Source of the DNA: Promethearchaeota archaeon
GTDB lineage: Archaea; Asgardarchaeota; Lokiarchaeia; Sigyniarchaeales; SOKP01
Reading direction: 5' to 3'
Assembly: GCA_019058365.1 (NCBI GenBank)
Contig: JAHPZE010000012.1
Location: 13,451-77,450 of the forward strand
Length of the DNA: 64,000 nt
Shown here: piece after piece, positions 28,989 to 38,860 of the stretch
Layout of the letters: each line of letters starts with the position of its first letter
Numbering within the stretch: position 1 is the stretch's first letter
The notes under the pieces: generated by a model
Seen by the model: the letters and a program-made list of their open reading frames with translations, nothing else
What the model was told of the DNA's origin: nothing
Database searches by the model: none
Program-made: the position numbers and the translations under genes

Positions 28989-29933
28989 GTGATGGCTATA
29001 ACAAATGAAAATAACATTATACAGAAGTTTTATAAAAACTTAGAACTGAAAGGTTATAAAGGAAAAATAGTATCTGTAGAACATATTCCGGATTTACGTA
29101 GAGATGTTCAAAAATATCATGATCAAAAGCTTATAGATCCCAAATTTTATGAAGAATATAAGTCTTATTTTGAATTTGAACCAGAGGTTGATTTTCCTCA
29201 AATTAGGTCGCTTTTTATCATATCAGTTCCAGTACCGCAATTTGAAGCTTTCTTTCACTGGAATAATAAGAAGATCTCCTTACTAATCCCTCCTACATAT
29301 TTGTATTGGCTTAAAATAACTAACGAGATGATTGAATTTCTTACTGAAATATTAAAACCAAGTGGGTATAATGTAGCTTACGCTCGTCTTCCTCAAAAAA
29401 CATTAGCTGTACGTAGTGGATTAGCGGAATATGGTAGAAATAATATCACATACGTATCGGGAATGGGAAGTTTTCATCGCTTAACAACATTATACTCCGA
29501 TTTTCCTACAAAGGAAGATAATTGGAGAGAATTACAAATGATGGATTTATGCAAGGAATGTTCTGCATGTACACGAAAATGCCCTACGGGAGCGATTCCA
29601 ACCGATCGTTTTCTACTTCGAGCTGAACGATGTATTACATATCATAATGAACAACCTGGGGATGTTCCTTTTCCAGAATGGATTGATCCAAAAGGGCATA
29701 ACTGTTTAGTAGGGTGCTTGCATTGTCAAAAAGTATGTCCTGCTAATAAGAAAGTTAGAAATTGGACTGAACCAGGACCAGAATTTAGTGAAGAAGAAAC
29801 AAAACTAATAATGAATGAAATAAAATTCGATGATCTTCCCACAGAAACTAAGAATAAATTTGAAAAATTTGAATTTGTTAATTATTTCGAGGTTTTTCAC
29901 CGAAACCTAACTCCTTTTTTTAATAAAACTTAG
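28989..29933 (+). CDS. Epoxyqueuosine reductase (QueG)-like 4Fe-4S protein
   Basis: LCKECSACTRKCPTGAIPTDRFLLRAERCITYHNE...CLVGCLHCQKVCPANKKV. Confidence 0.85.
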   Translation: MMAITNENNIIQKFYKNLELKGYKGKIVSVEHIPDLRRDVQKYHDQKLIDPKFYEEYKSYFEFEPEVDFPQIRSLFIISVPVPQFEAFFHWNNKKISLLIPPTYLYWLKITNEMIEFLTEILKPSGYNVAYARLPQKTLAVRSGLAEYGRNNITYVSGMGSFHRLTTLYSDFPTKEDNWRELQMMDLCKECSACTRKCPTGAIPTDRFLLRAERCITYHNEQPGDVPFPEWIDPKGHNCLVGCLHCQKVCPANKKVRNWTEPGPEFSEEETKLIMNEIKFDDLPTETKNKFEKFEFVNYFEVFHRNLTPFFNKT

Positions 29934-30034
29934 GAAATAAAATTTCTTTAAAAAAGATTTTTTTCTAAAATTGTAAATATAATGGAACATAAAAAAAAAA
30001 GGATTTTGGCTAATTTTGCTTTTATTTGATTGAA

Positions 30035-30361
30035 CTAATCTTCTGGCATTGATAAACCGATCATTGGTAAGGCATCTACTCCAGAAAGGAATGTCTCTAT
30101 TTTGTAACTAAAACCTGGAACATCTGAATATATAAGATTCATATTTGTAATGCGTTTAAGCATTTCATCATATTTTCCTTCTTTAACTTCTGTTGCGGAG
30201 ATTGATTTGATTCCTTTATGGGTGGCTTTAACTGCAACACGGATGAGTGATTTTTCTAATGATCTATCCATTGGATATTTTTTCACTATCTCAAGATATT
30301 TCTCGGCAATAGTTTTTTCTTTACCATAGGGGATATAGGATGTTGTAAGAATTATAACCAT
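30035..30361 (-). CDS. Hypothetical protein
   Basis: 108-aa ORF, MVIILTTSYIPYGKEKTIAEKYLEIVKKYPMDRSLEKSLIRVAVKATHKGIKSISATEV; coding-like. Confidence 0.65.
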   Translation of the reverse strand: MVIILTTSYIPYGKEKTIAEKYLEIVKKYPMDRSLEKSLIRVAVKATHKGIKSISATEVKEGKYDEMLKRITNMNLIYSDVPGFSYKIETFLSGVDALPMIGLSMPED

Positions 30362-30532
30362 TAATTTCGCCTCTATTTAATAAATATTTTTAAAAATTAG
30401 ATTTCAGAGTAATATTCATATGTTTTAATTCAATTTAAACGTTATTAGGAAAACTATTCAATGCTTTCAGTAATTAATTTTCTAGAAAAGGAGTTTTCAA
30501 AAACTAAATTAATATTCTGATGGAGTAAATAT

Positions 30533-31033
30533 TCACCATTCATATCTGCATTTAGTACAAGATTTCTTTTTTGCGTATATACGTCTTGGAGTATAGCTAA
30601 TTACATTGGATTTATCATCTATTTCTCTTATAGCAAATCCCATAGCACCACAATTAGGGCATACTCTTTTATTAATTCTAGAATCGTCGCTTATAGAATG
30701 TGAATCCTCTAACTTTTCTGAGAGAGATGGTGGAGTAAATGATTGCTGTTTTGGAGGAAAAGATGGCGGAGTGTAAGATAACTCAACTGGAGGCGGTGGT
30801 TTATAAGACTCCTGACTTGGTGGAGGAGTTGGAGTTGATTTGTGCATTAATTCTTGAATTTTAACAAGCAATTTTTGATTTTCCTTGGCTAGTTGAGCTA
30901 TTTGATGATCTTTTTCAGCAACAAGTGCTTGATAAAAATGAATCTTAGAAAATAATTCTGTTATTTGATCTGATAATTTATTAATCGTAACTTCATATTC
31001 AGATATAGGTTCCTCTGGGTTGTTATACATCAC
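30533..31033 (-). CDS. Coiled-coil / polyproline linker / C-terminal zinc-ribbon protein
   Basis: N-terminal heptad-like helix; STPTPPPSQESYKPPPPVELSYTPPSFPPKQQSFTPPS; CPNCGAMGFAIREIDDKS...CTKCRYEW. Confidence 0.75.
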   Translation of the reverse strand: MMYNNPEEPISEYEVTINKLSDQITELFSKIHFYQALVAEKDHQIAQLAKENQKLLVKIQELMHKSTPTPPPSQESYKPPPPVELSYTPPSFPPKQQSFTPPSLSEKLEDSHSISDDSRINKRVCPNCGAMGFAIREIDDKSNVISYTPRRIYAKKKSCTKCRYEW

Positions 31034-31251
31034 AATTCATACTCCTCATTCTTAACAATATTGTCGGGTCTTTCTATTGTACTTAGTTTGATTTAATATA
31101 TAAATGTTTTCGGAGTGAAATTTTCGAAAAATAGATATTAATATGAGCTTTATAAATGTCGAGCTTAACATTTGCTTCAGAGTAATAACATTTAAAAAAA
31201 CTATAATGTATTTTACTATATTAAAGAATTCAAAATAGAAAGTGATTTATA

Positions 31252-32307
31252 ATGTCTAAATTAAATGATTCTTCAATTAAAGAATTGGAAAATCAAATTA
31301 AAACTCTTGAGAACAATCTACAAGAATTGAGAAATGAATTTATTAAAAAAACTGGGCAATTACCCTCAAGAAATTTAAGAGATTTCAGCTGGAAATGGAC
31401 AATTTTCGTAACTCTGGGTTTTGCGTTTATATCAAGTATTGTCTATCTTTTAGGTATAGCAAAAGTTGGTATCTCAGAAAATACGGGTATTCCATCATTC
31501 TTTTTTCATACTGATTTAGCATATTTTAACATTCTCACTCTTTATGTTATTATCATGGTATTAATAGTTCAATCAAATAAAATTAACGGATATCAAACAC
31601 TAGTGCTGATTTCAGGTTTTTGGTGCGCTCATTGGTTAATTTATGACTGGTCATGGTGGACTCTTAGAATTGGGATGGGTACAATTAACTTAGACGGTTT
31701 CTGGATACGTGGATTAGGATCTCCAATAGTCGTACCTCATCCTTCAATGGGGATGTTCTTATTATGGGCTATCTTAGGAGGGATAATGGCTTTATATACC
31801 TTCACAATACCCAAAAATTATATTGAACTTTTGCCTCCTACGATTTGGTTATATACCGGATATCCCAACGCAAGTATTTGTGAGATGATAGGTATATCAG
31901 ATGATATTATATTGATTATTGGGATAATACTTATAGTTATATCATTTTCTATAGGTGGATTCTTTACATATCGAAGATTCAAGGGCAGATCTATAGAATA
32001 TCATAAAAAACGAGACGAAATTAAAAATAGCTTTAAAAGAGAAAATCTAAATTTTGATCCACTTACACTGCCTTGGATTTTTATTATAGCAGGAATGTTG
32101 ATATTTATGTATCTTTTTCTTGTATTGATACCTGTAATAGGATTATTCTTAGGGTTTATTTCGTGGATGCTGATTCCGCTTTTTTATATACTCTTCAAAG
32201 GATCAAGTGCACTAAAGTATAGAAAGACAGTTCAAATAACAATTGCTATTACCTTAATTATATCAATAATAGTGATAATGTATGGTATACATATGTGGCT
32301 CCTTTAA
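31252..32307 (+). CDS. Multi-pass membrane protein with N-terminal coiled coil
   Basis: 351 aa: LENQIKTLENNLQELRNEFIKKTG then about 8 hydrophobic segments. Confidence 0.75.
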   Translation: MSKLNDSSIKELENQIKTLENNLQELRNEFIKKTGQLPSRNLRDFSWKWTIFVTLGFAFISSIVYLLGIAKVGISENTGIPSFFFHTDLAYFNILTLYVIIMVLIVQSNKINGYQTLVLISGFWCAHWLIYDWSWWTLRIGMGTINLDGFWIRGLGSPIVVPHPSMGMFLLWAILGGIMALYTFTIPKNYIELLPPTIWLYTGYPNASICEMIGISDDIILIIGIILIVISFSIGGFFTYRRFKGRSIEYHKKRDEIKNSFKRENLNFDPLTLPWIFIIAGMLIFMYLFLVLIPVIGLFLGFISWMLIPLFYILFKGSSALKYRKTVQITIAITLIISIIVIMYGIHMWLL

Positions 32308-32424
32308 ATACTACATAAGATTTTTTAATAATTCTTTAAAATTTTGGATTATTTAAACACAAAGTTATTAATTTATTAATTCAATTAGAATCAGATTTCA
32401 AAAATGCTCATCCAATAAATTTTT

Positions 32425-32682
32425 CTATTTTTCGCTTAATAACCTATTTCTTGAAAACCTTAAAGCAATTATTATTAATATTACACCTAAAATCAAAAAA
32501 CTCATAGAATTAAAAACCTCCGCAGCTTCAGCTCTCCAAAAAATCTGAGATCCTACTAATTCTGGCATAAATCCTTGAATATAGTGAAAATGTAGTTCAC
32601 TTATAAATGATAATATTATTAATAAAATTCCGAAAAATAAAATCACTTTTTCAGCTGAGTTATATTTCATTTTTCCTTTCAT
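32425..32682 (-). CDS. Small two-TM membrane protein
   Basis: 85 aa, start overlaps the 3' end of the STAY-GREEN-like gene (translational coupling likely). Confidence 0.6.
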   Translation of the reverse strand: MKGKMKYNSAEKVILFFGILLIILSFISELHFHYIQGFMPELVGSQIFWRAEAAEVFNSMSFLILGVILIIIALRFSRNRLLSEK

Positions 32683-33157
32683 CCTTTACTATATTAACAA
32701 TGTTCTCTTTCATTTTTCCAAAATTTTCAATCTTATTGTATTTCTTATTTTTTGATTGAAAATGAACATAGATTTGTGATTCTTTTAGATGTGGAAAATT
32801 TTCAATTAATTTCTTTTCTCCATGTATAATGGTTTGAAACACAAGTGGTAAGTGACTACGAAATATTCTATCTCGCATACTCGCCCATCCAAATAGTAAT
32901 CCTCCACTCACGTGAATATAGAAATGTAATTCAAGGTGATCATTTGTCATTAGCCATTCAGCTAAAACTTCGTCTCTCATAAAGCGAGTATAAAAGCTGG
33001 ATATTTGTTTTAAATCATAGTCATCACTTATAGTCAAGAATAGATCTCCCGTTGAATCAGAATGAGTTAAAGTATATCTTCGCGGTAATTTTAAATTATT
33101 AGATTCTACCGAGGCTTTAAACACTACTTTTAGTTTCTCAGGATTAAAATCTACCAT
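32660..33157 (-). CDS. STAY-GREEN (SGR; Mg-dechelatase family, PF12638-type) homologue
   Basis: LKVVFKA...LKLPRRYTLTHSDSTGDLFLTISDDYD...RDEVLAEWL...LHFYIHVSGG...MRDRIFRSHLPLVFQTIIHGEKKLIENFPHLKESQIYVHFQS...YNKIENFGKMKENI, matching the recalled SGR signature across the domain. ATG at 33157. Confidence 0.88.
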   Translation of the reverse strand: MVDFNPEKLKVVFKASVESNNLKLPRRYTLTHSDSTGDLFLTISDDYDLKQISSFYTRFMRDEVLAEWLMTNDHLELHFYIHVSGGLLFGWASMRDRIFRSHLPLVFQTIIHGEKKLIENFPHLKESQIYVHFQSKNKKYNKIENFGKMKENIVNIVKDERKNEI

Positions 33158-33292
33158 TAGTAAGTCTAAAATAATCAAAAATGATGTTTAAACGTTTTTT
33201 TTATTAAATATTACTATAAACTATTTAAAATTGTTTTTAATTTAGGATTGTATTATATATTAAAAATAAATTTACTAACCTAGATGTTATGA

Positions 33293-34114
33293 ATGAACAC
33301 TCTAAAAGGTAAAACAATTTTTATTACAGGTGCTAGTAGAGGGATAGGAAGAACTATAGCTTTACGGGCCGCAGCAGATGGAGCTAATATTGCAGTAGTC
33401 GCTAAGACTAAAGAACCTCATCCAAAATTACCAGGAACAGTGTATACTACTGTAAAAGATATTGAACACGTCGGAGGTAATGCAATCCCATGTATAACAG
33501 ATATAAGATTTGAAGATCAGATTCAAACTGCTATTGATGCCACTGTTGATAGATTTGGAGGGATAGATATCCTTGTGAATAATGCCAGTGCGATAAATTT
33601 ATCTCCAACTTTAGAAATTGGGATGAAGAGATATGATCTTATGTTTTCTGTTAATGTACGAGGGACTTTTTTATGTTCAAAGTTATGTATTCCGTATCTA
33701 AAAGACGCAGAGAATCCTCATATTTTGAATCTATCTCCTCCTCTAAATATGAACCCAAAATGGTTTAAAAATAATCTAGCTTATACTATGGCTAAATACG
33801 GAATGAGTATGTGTGTTTTGGGGATGGCAGAAGAATTTAAAAAAGATGGGATTGCAGTTAATGCGTTATGGCCAAAAACGTCTATAGCTACTGCAGCTGT
33901 GAGAAATTTATTAGGTGGCGAATCAGCAGTTAAACATTCGAGAAAACCAGAAATTGTAGCAGATGCTGCTTATCTAATTTTAACTAAACCAAGTAAAGAA
34001 TATACGGGTAACTTTTTCATTGATGAAGAAATTCTACTTGAGCATGGGATAACTGATTTTGAGAAATATTCAGTTGATCCTAATTCGAAATTATACCTTG
34101 ATTTCTTTCTATAA
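33293..34114 (+). CDS. SDR, HSDL2-like (hydroxysteroid dehydrogenase-like protein 2 subfamily)
   Basis: KTIFITGASRGIGRTIALRAAADGANIAVVAKTKEPHPKLPGTVYTTVKDIEHVGGNAIPCITDIR...ILVNNASAINL...LNLSPPLNMNPKWFKNNLAYTMAKYGMSMCVLGMAEEF. Confidence 0.92.
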   Translation: MNTLKGKTIFITGASRGIGRTIALRAAADGANIAVVAKTKEPHPKLPGTVYTTVKDIEHVGGNAIPCITDIRFEDQIQTAIDATVDRFGGIDILVNNASAINLSPTLEIGMKRYDLMFSVNVRGTFLCSKLCIPYLKDAENPHILNLSPPLNMNPKWFKNNLAYTMAKYGMSMCVLGMAEEFKKDGIAVNALWPKTSIATAAVRNLLGGESAVKHSRKPEIVADAAYLILTKPSKEYTGNFFIDEEILLEHGITDFEKYSVDPNSKLYLDFFL

Positions 34115-34140
34115 TAAAAAAAATAAGAAAAGAATTAAAA

Positions 34141-35034
34141 TTAAGGATTGTTTTTTATAAACTCCACTATTAGGTTGGCTAGTTCAGGACCCTTATCTTC
34201 TTGGATAAAGTGACCAGCATTTTTAATTGTAGTATGATTTTGTCCTTGAGCACCTGGAATACTTTCTTGCCAAAATTTATCTCCCCCTCTTGTAATTGGA
34301 TCACTATCAGAAAAAGCGGTTAAAAATGGTTTTTTCCATTGAAAGAACTGTTCCCATGCTTTTTTATTCGCCATGTGCTCTGGATCTTCTTTAGTAGTTG
34401 GAACCAATGAAGGCATAACTCTTGCTCCCGCTTTAAAAGTATCATCCGGAAACGGGGCATCGTACGCTTTAATCACATTACTAGGCAATTTAGTAACTGT
34501 AGCCCCTTGTATTATCTTTCCTATATCAAATTTCGATGAAGTTTTAGAAAACTCTTGCCATTCTAAAAAAGCTTTACCCATCTTCTGTTCTCCTGTGGGT
34601 AATCCTCCATTCGATAAAATAATCCTCTTAAAACGTTCTTGATTCTCAATAGCAACTCTTAAACCTATTAATGAACCCCAATCTTGGCAAAATAAAGTAA
34701 TATTTTTGAGATCAAGCAGATTTACCATTTTTGTTATCCACACCACATGCTTACGGTAAGAATGATCACTTTGTTCAGTTGGTTTATCAGATCGTCCAAA
34801 TCCTACTAAATCAGGTGCTACTGTTCTGTAACCCGCTTGTATTAGAATTGGGATCATATGTCTATATAAAAAGGACCATGAAGGTTCTCCATGCATGAGA
34901 AGGATGCTTTCAACATCTTTTGGTCCTTCATCTATATAATGAATCCTAACTCCGTCAACATTTAAATAATTAGGTTTAAATGGAAAATTTGGGAGATTCT
35001 TAAACTTTTTCTCCGGAGTGCGTAATAATTTCAT
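34141..35034 (-). CDS. Haloalkane dehalogenase-like alpha/beta hydrolase
   Basis: LLMHGEPSWSFLYRHMIPILIQAGYRTVAPDLVGFGRSDKP...ITLFCQDWGSLIGLR (nucleophile Asp-Trp) ...GGDKFWQESIPG...NAGHFIQEDKG. Confidence 0.85.
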   Translation of the reverse strand: MKLLRTPEKKFKNLPNFPFKPNYLNVDGVRIHYIDEGPKDVESILLMHGEPSWSFLYRHMIPILIQAGYRTVAPDLVGFGRSDKPTEQSDHSYRKHVVWITKMVNLLDLKNITLFCQDWGSLIGLRVAIENQERFKRIILSNGGLPTGEQKMGKAFLEWQEFSKTSSKFDIGKIIQGATVTKLPSNVIKAYDAPFPDDTFKAGARVMPSLVPTTKEDPEHMANKKAWEQFFQWKKPFLTAFSDSDPITRGGDKFWQESIPGAQGQNHTTIKNAGHFIQEDKGPELANLIVEFIKNNP

Positions 35035-35290
35035 ATAAATTTCTTCTCTTTGTTAATTATTAAAATTATTAAATCTTAGCTATCTTTTAAATTACAATTA
35101 ATTTGTTTAAATTTGAATTTAGATGATATTAAGCAGGTGAAATCAGAAAATTAAAAATAAGAAACCATTTTTGTGATAAATTTCTTATCAAAAAGATAAA
35201 AAGGCATGATATCTTAATTAAAATTGTAGTGAAAATTATTAGTCATAATTTATCGCTTTTTTAAATTCAATTAAATTTTGAGACATATTT

Positions 35291-35926
35291 ATGATTCGCG
35301 TTCTAGATCAATTAGGTAAAGATAATAAAGATTTTTTTACTTCTGATGAATTAAAAAAACATTGCGATGATTTGTATATCGATTATAGGCGCACAATGGA
35401 TTATCTTGTTTCTCGTGGACATTTAGTCCAGATTATTGAAGATATTTATTATGTGAAAACCATTAAAGAAATTAGTAAAAACCAGTTAAGATATTCAATT
35501 TTAGAATTTGTGGCGAAAGGATTAAAATTAAAACGAATTAATAATTGGTATTTTGGGCTTTACACCGCATTAAATATAAACAAAATTAGCCACGATCATC
35601 AAGATGAATTTTTGTACTTAATTAATGATCATATTTTAAACGAACAACCTATAAAGATTTTAGGTAAAGATTTTAGGTTTTTAAGATTCAAAAACGCTTT
35701 TTTCAATTTTGGTATTATAAAAAACAAAATCAGATATTCTGATCATGAAAAAACGATTTTAGATTTAATTTATTTATGGGAATCTAATCATATCAATGAA
35801 AATAGAATATATATTGAGGTGTCTAAATTATTGGAAGGAATATCTGAAGAAAAAATATTGCAATATGCCCAATATTATCCGGATTCTAATCAAAAACTAT
35901 TGAAAAAAGCTTTGAATAAATCATAA
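35291..35926 (+). CDS. AbiEi-like antitoxin/regulator (no toxin partner nearby)
   Basis: N-terminal wHTH FFTSDELKKHCDDLYIDYRRTMDYLVSRGHLVQIIEDIYYVK, then WYFGLYTALNIN...RFKNAFFNFGI...RYSDHEKTILDLIYL. Confidence 0.65.
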   Translation: MIRVLDQLGKDNKDFFTSDELKKHCDDLYIDYRRTMDYLVSRGHLVQIIEDIYYVKTIKEISKNQLRYSILEFVAKGLKLKRINNWYFGLYTALNINKISHDHQDEFLYLINDHILNEQPIKILGKDFRFLRFKNAFFNFGIIKNKIRYSDHEKTILDLIYLWESNHINENRIYIEVSKLLEGISEEKILQYAQYYPDSNQKLLKKALNKS

Positions 35927-35929
35927 ACT

Positions 35930-36427
35930 TTATTTTTTAAATGGATTTGGAATCCATTTTCGTACTCTCTTTTTATATTGTATATACTCATCACCAAACA
36001 TATTTTCAAGTATGTTTTCTTCAAAATTTGCCATCCAATTATAGACTAAGAACACTAGAATGAAGAAAGCGATGCTAATCAATGAAATGGACAAAAATAT
36101 AAATGCTACATAAATTAATAGTATTCCAGAATACATCGGATTTCTCACATAACCAAGAATTCCGTTGGTAATCAATGAGTCAGGCGGTTTGTGTGATTTA
36201 AATAAAATTCGATGGGATAATTCTATAAAGATAAGAGCAATACAAAGAACTGATATAAATAATATTAACCGAATAATAAAAGGTACAAAATCGTTTAAAA
36301 TTGTCGATATTTTAAGTATGTTTGAGTCTAAAAACCATATTAATATAAAGACTATTGGTATTACCGCATGATATATATGTCCATGTGGTATTTCTCGCTC
36401 ATGGCCTTCATGTCTTTTTAAATTCAT
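35930..36427 (-). CDS. ICMT/PEMT-family membrane methyltransferase
   Basis: GYVRNPMYSGILLIYVAFIFL...NFEENILENMFGDEYIQYKKRVRKWIPNPF. Confidence 0.88.
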   Translation of the reverse strand: MNLKRHEGHEREIPHGHIYHAVIPIVFILIWFLDSNILKISTILNDFVPFIIRLILFISVLCIALIFIELSHRILFKSHKPPDSLITNGILGYVRNPMYSGILLIYVAFIFLSISLISIAFFILVFLVYNWMANFEENILENMFGDEYIQYKKRVRKWIPNPFKK

Positions 36428-36603
36428 TTTTAATCCATTATTTGTAGACTTTTATATTCTAGATTTTACAGTTTATTATTTATTTTTTATATAGACCAAT
36501 TTTTCATATTTTCTTATAATCTATTCATACTCATAATTATAGATATTGAATTTATTGAATTAAAACATAAATATCTTATGAAGAACTCAGACATAAATAA
36601 TTT

Positions 36604-37374
36604 TTATAGTAAATCTAAACTTATTACCATTACAATCATTCCAAGGATGATTCCTATTATTGAAAGATGTTCAAATCCGCAATCTCGAGACGCAGGAAGC
36701 AATTCATCAAGAGAAATGTAAACCATAAATCCTCCCACACCAGCAAGCATTATGCCTAATATAAAATCATTAATGAAGGGAAAGAGGATTAATCCGACAA
36801 TTAAAGCACCAATTGGTTCACTTATTCCTGAAATGAATGACCAGAAGAAAGCTTTTTTTCTATTCTTTGTTGAAGAATAAATTGGGACTGCTACTGCGAT
36901 ACCTTCAGGAATATTATGGAGTGCTATAGCAAAGCATAATATAATACCGAGATCGATGTTTTTTATGGTAGCTACAAAAGTTGCCATACCCTCTGGGAAA
37001 TTATGAATAAAAATACCAAGGGTGACGAGTAATGATGTTTTCTGTAATTTATTTTCAAAATTGCCTTTTTTATCTTCAAATTCGTATTTATGGGAAATTG
37101 AAATGTCAATTATTAACATTAGAAACATTCCAATTAAAAAAAATGTATTTCCTAATAAGAAACCCAATGACTTAATACCCTCTTGCAGTAATTCTACAAA
37201 AGAAATAAATATCATTACTCCAGCAGAAAAACCCATAATAAGGGAGATAAACTTCTTGCTAGGTTCTTTAACAATAAGAGCAAAAACACTACCTATAGTT
37301 GTGGATAAACCTGCGATTGAAGTCAAAATAAGTGCAAATAAAAAAGCTTCCATAATTATTTTCCGTGTATACAA
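36604..37374 (-). CDS. ZIP-family metal transporter (ZupT-like)
   Basis: FIHNFPEGMATFVA and ALHNIPEGIAVAVPIY signature helices. Confidence 0.93.
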   Translation of the reverse strand: MYTRKIIMEAFLFALILTSIAGLSTTIGSVFALIVKEPSKKFISLIMGFSAGVMIFISFVELLQEGIKSLGFLLGNTFFLIGMFLMLIIDISISHKYEFEDKKGNFENKLQKTSLLVTLGIFIHNFPEGMATFVATIKNIDLGIILCFAIALHNIPEGIAVAVPIYSSTKNRKKAFFWSFISGISEPIGALIVGLILFPFINDFILGIMLAGVGGFMVYISLDELLPASRDCGFEHLSIIGIILGMIVMVISLDLL

Positions 37375-37424
37375 ATAGGTCTTATGTATTTAAATAAATT
37401 TTATTTTCTATTGCGTTTTAGTAT

Positions 37425-38066
37425 TTATAATTTTTTCATACTAATCGCAGTAATCCAACCTTTGTTATATTCTTCAAAAATTTGGATATTAGAAAATCCT
37501 GCTTGTTCTAAAAATTCTTTATACTCTTCTGGAGTATGGATAGGAAAATTTCCTAACTTTGACCACTTTTCAGCTCCTTTCCTTCTTTTTTGATTATTAC
37601 ATTTGTATCCTTCATTAACTAAGATAAAATGCCCATTTGGTTTAAGAATTCTATATATTTCTCTTAGATCTCTTGTTAAATCTGGCCAGAAGTAATATGC
37701 CTCAAAACCGCTAACTAAATTGAAGAAATCATCTGGGAAAGGGAGAGATGACACAGAACCTTGGGAAATTTCAACAATTCCTTGTATAATATATCTTTTA
37801 TTAATTTCTGTACTTACATTTACAGCAGTTCTAGAATAATCTATTCCAAAAATCTTTCCATTTAATATCATTTTCGCATAACGTTCTATATTTCCCCCGC
37901 CACCACATCCAATATCTAAAATTTTATCGTTTGGATCTATCTTAACATGTGATAAACCCCATGCTGCTAACTTTGCATGACCTTTATTCATACCTTTTGC
38001 TATTATTTTTCCTAGCCTTCCAGAAGGCTTTCTTACTTGGTCAACTAATTTTTGTTTAAAACCCAT
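37425..38066 (-). CDS. Class I SAM-dependent methyltransferase
   Basis: DKILDIGCGGGGNIERYAKM, GIDYSRTAVNVS, VSGFEAYYFWPDL. Confidence 0.93.
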   Translation of the reverse strand: MGFKQKLVDQVRKPSGRLGKIIAKGMNKGHAKLAAWGLSHVKIDPNDKILDIGCGGGGNIERYAKMILNGKIFGIDYSRTAVNVSTEINKRYIIQGIVEISQGSVSSLPFPDDFFNLVSGFEAYYFWPDLTRDLREIYRILKPNGHFILVNEGYKCNNQKRRKGAEKWSKLGNFPIHTPEEYKEFLEQAGFSNIQIFEEYNKGWITAISMKKL

Positions 38067-38095
38067 TTTGAGATAATCATCTGTTTTATAACTAA

Positions 38096-38860
38096 TTATT
38101 TGATTCCATATAACAAACCCATTGTTTTAAGTTCAAATTTCAATAAATTCGGCATTGGTATCTCATAAGCAGTTTCAATAAAATTAACCTCCTCAACACC
38201 CCATTCCTTAATATCTCTTATTAATTCTTCAATATTACCATATTTTTTTTCATTTTTTAATGTATCTTGTAGAGAAAATACCCCTCCTTTCTTCAAAACT
38301 CGAAAGGACTCACTAATGAGTTTTTTTTTATCTCTAATATCCCGAACTTCATGATATACAAAATTACTTACAATTGCATCAAATTCACCATCTTTATAAG
38401 GCAACTTAGAAGCACTTGCTTTTTGAAATACAACTTGGTTTTCTACACCCTCAAGTTTGGCATTTTCTTCACATTTGAGTTTAGAATAATTCCATGATTT
38501 TCCCCAATAATCAATTCCCCAAACAGTACATTCAGGAAATCTCTTCGCAAGCTCTATTGCTAATGCTCCTGCTCCTGTACCGACATCGAGTGCTTTTCCC
38601 CGTCCATTCCAAGGTAACTTTTGGATAACTAAATTCCAAACCTTGTATTGGAGCTCTTTATTATGTGCTGAAAATTGATAATATAAATATATTAAGTAGG
38701 AGAAAGGCAAAAGAAGTAATCCTACTATTATCCATAATATTATTCTAACGACTAGAAAAATAGGAAATAATGTGGGAATTAAAACAATTAGAATAATTCC
38801 TAATATCGTATATAATAAATTTAGTGGTACCCAATTTCCATAATTTGCTAATTTGTTCAT
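38096..38860 (-). CDS. Membrane-anchored class I SAM-dependent methyltransferase
   Basis: Two N-terminal TMs; GKALDVGTGAGALAIELAKRFPECTVWGIDYWG, FDAIVSNFVYHEV. Confidence 0.92.
   Translation of the reverse strand: MNKLANYGNWVPLNLLYTILGIILIVLIPTLFPIFLVVRIILWIIVGLLLLPFSYLIYLYYQFSAHNKELQYKVWNLVIQKLPWNGRGKALDVGTGAGALAIELAKRFPECTVWGIDYWGKSWNYSKLKCEENAKLEGVENQVVFQKASASKLPYKDGEFDAIVSNFVYHEVRDIRDKKKLISESFRVLKKGGVFSLQDTLKNEKKYGNIEELIRDIKEWGVEEVNFIETAYEIPMPNLLKFELKTMGLLYGIK

Noticed and set aside
35930-36427. ICMT-like protein as evidence for CAAX prenylation of the Ras-like GTPase
   Set aside because: The GTPase at 2708-4255 ends in ...STIKNL with no CAAX box, and this methyltransferase family also acts on lipids.
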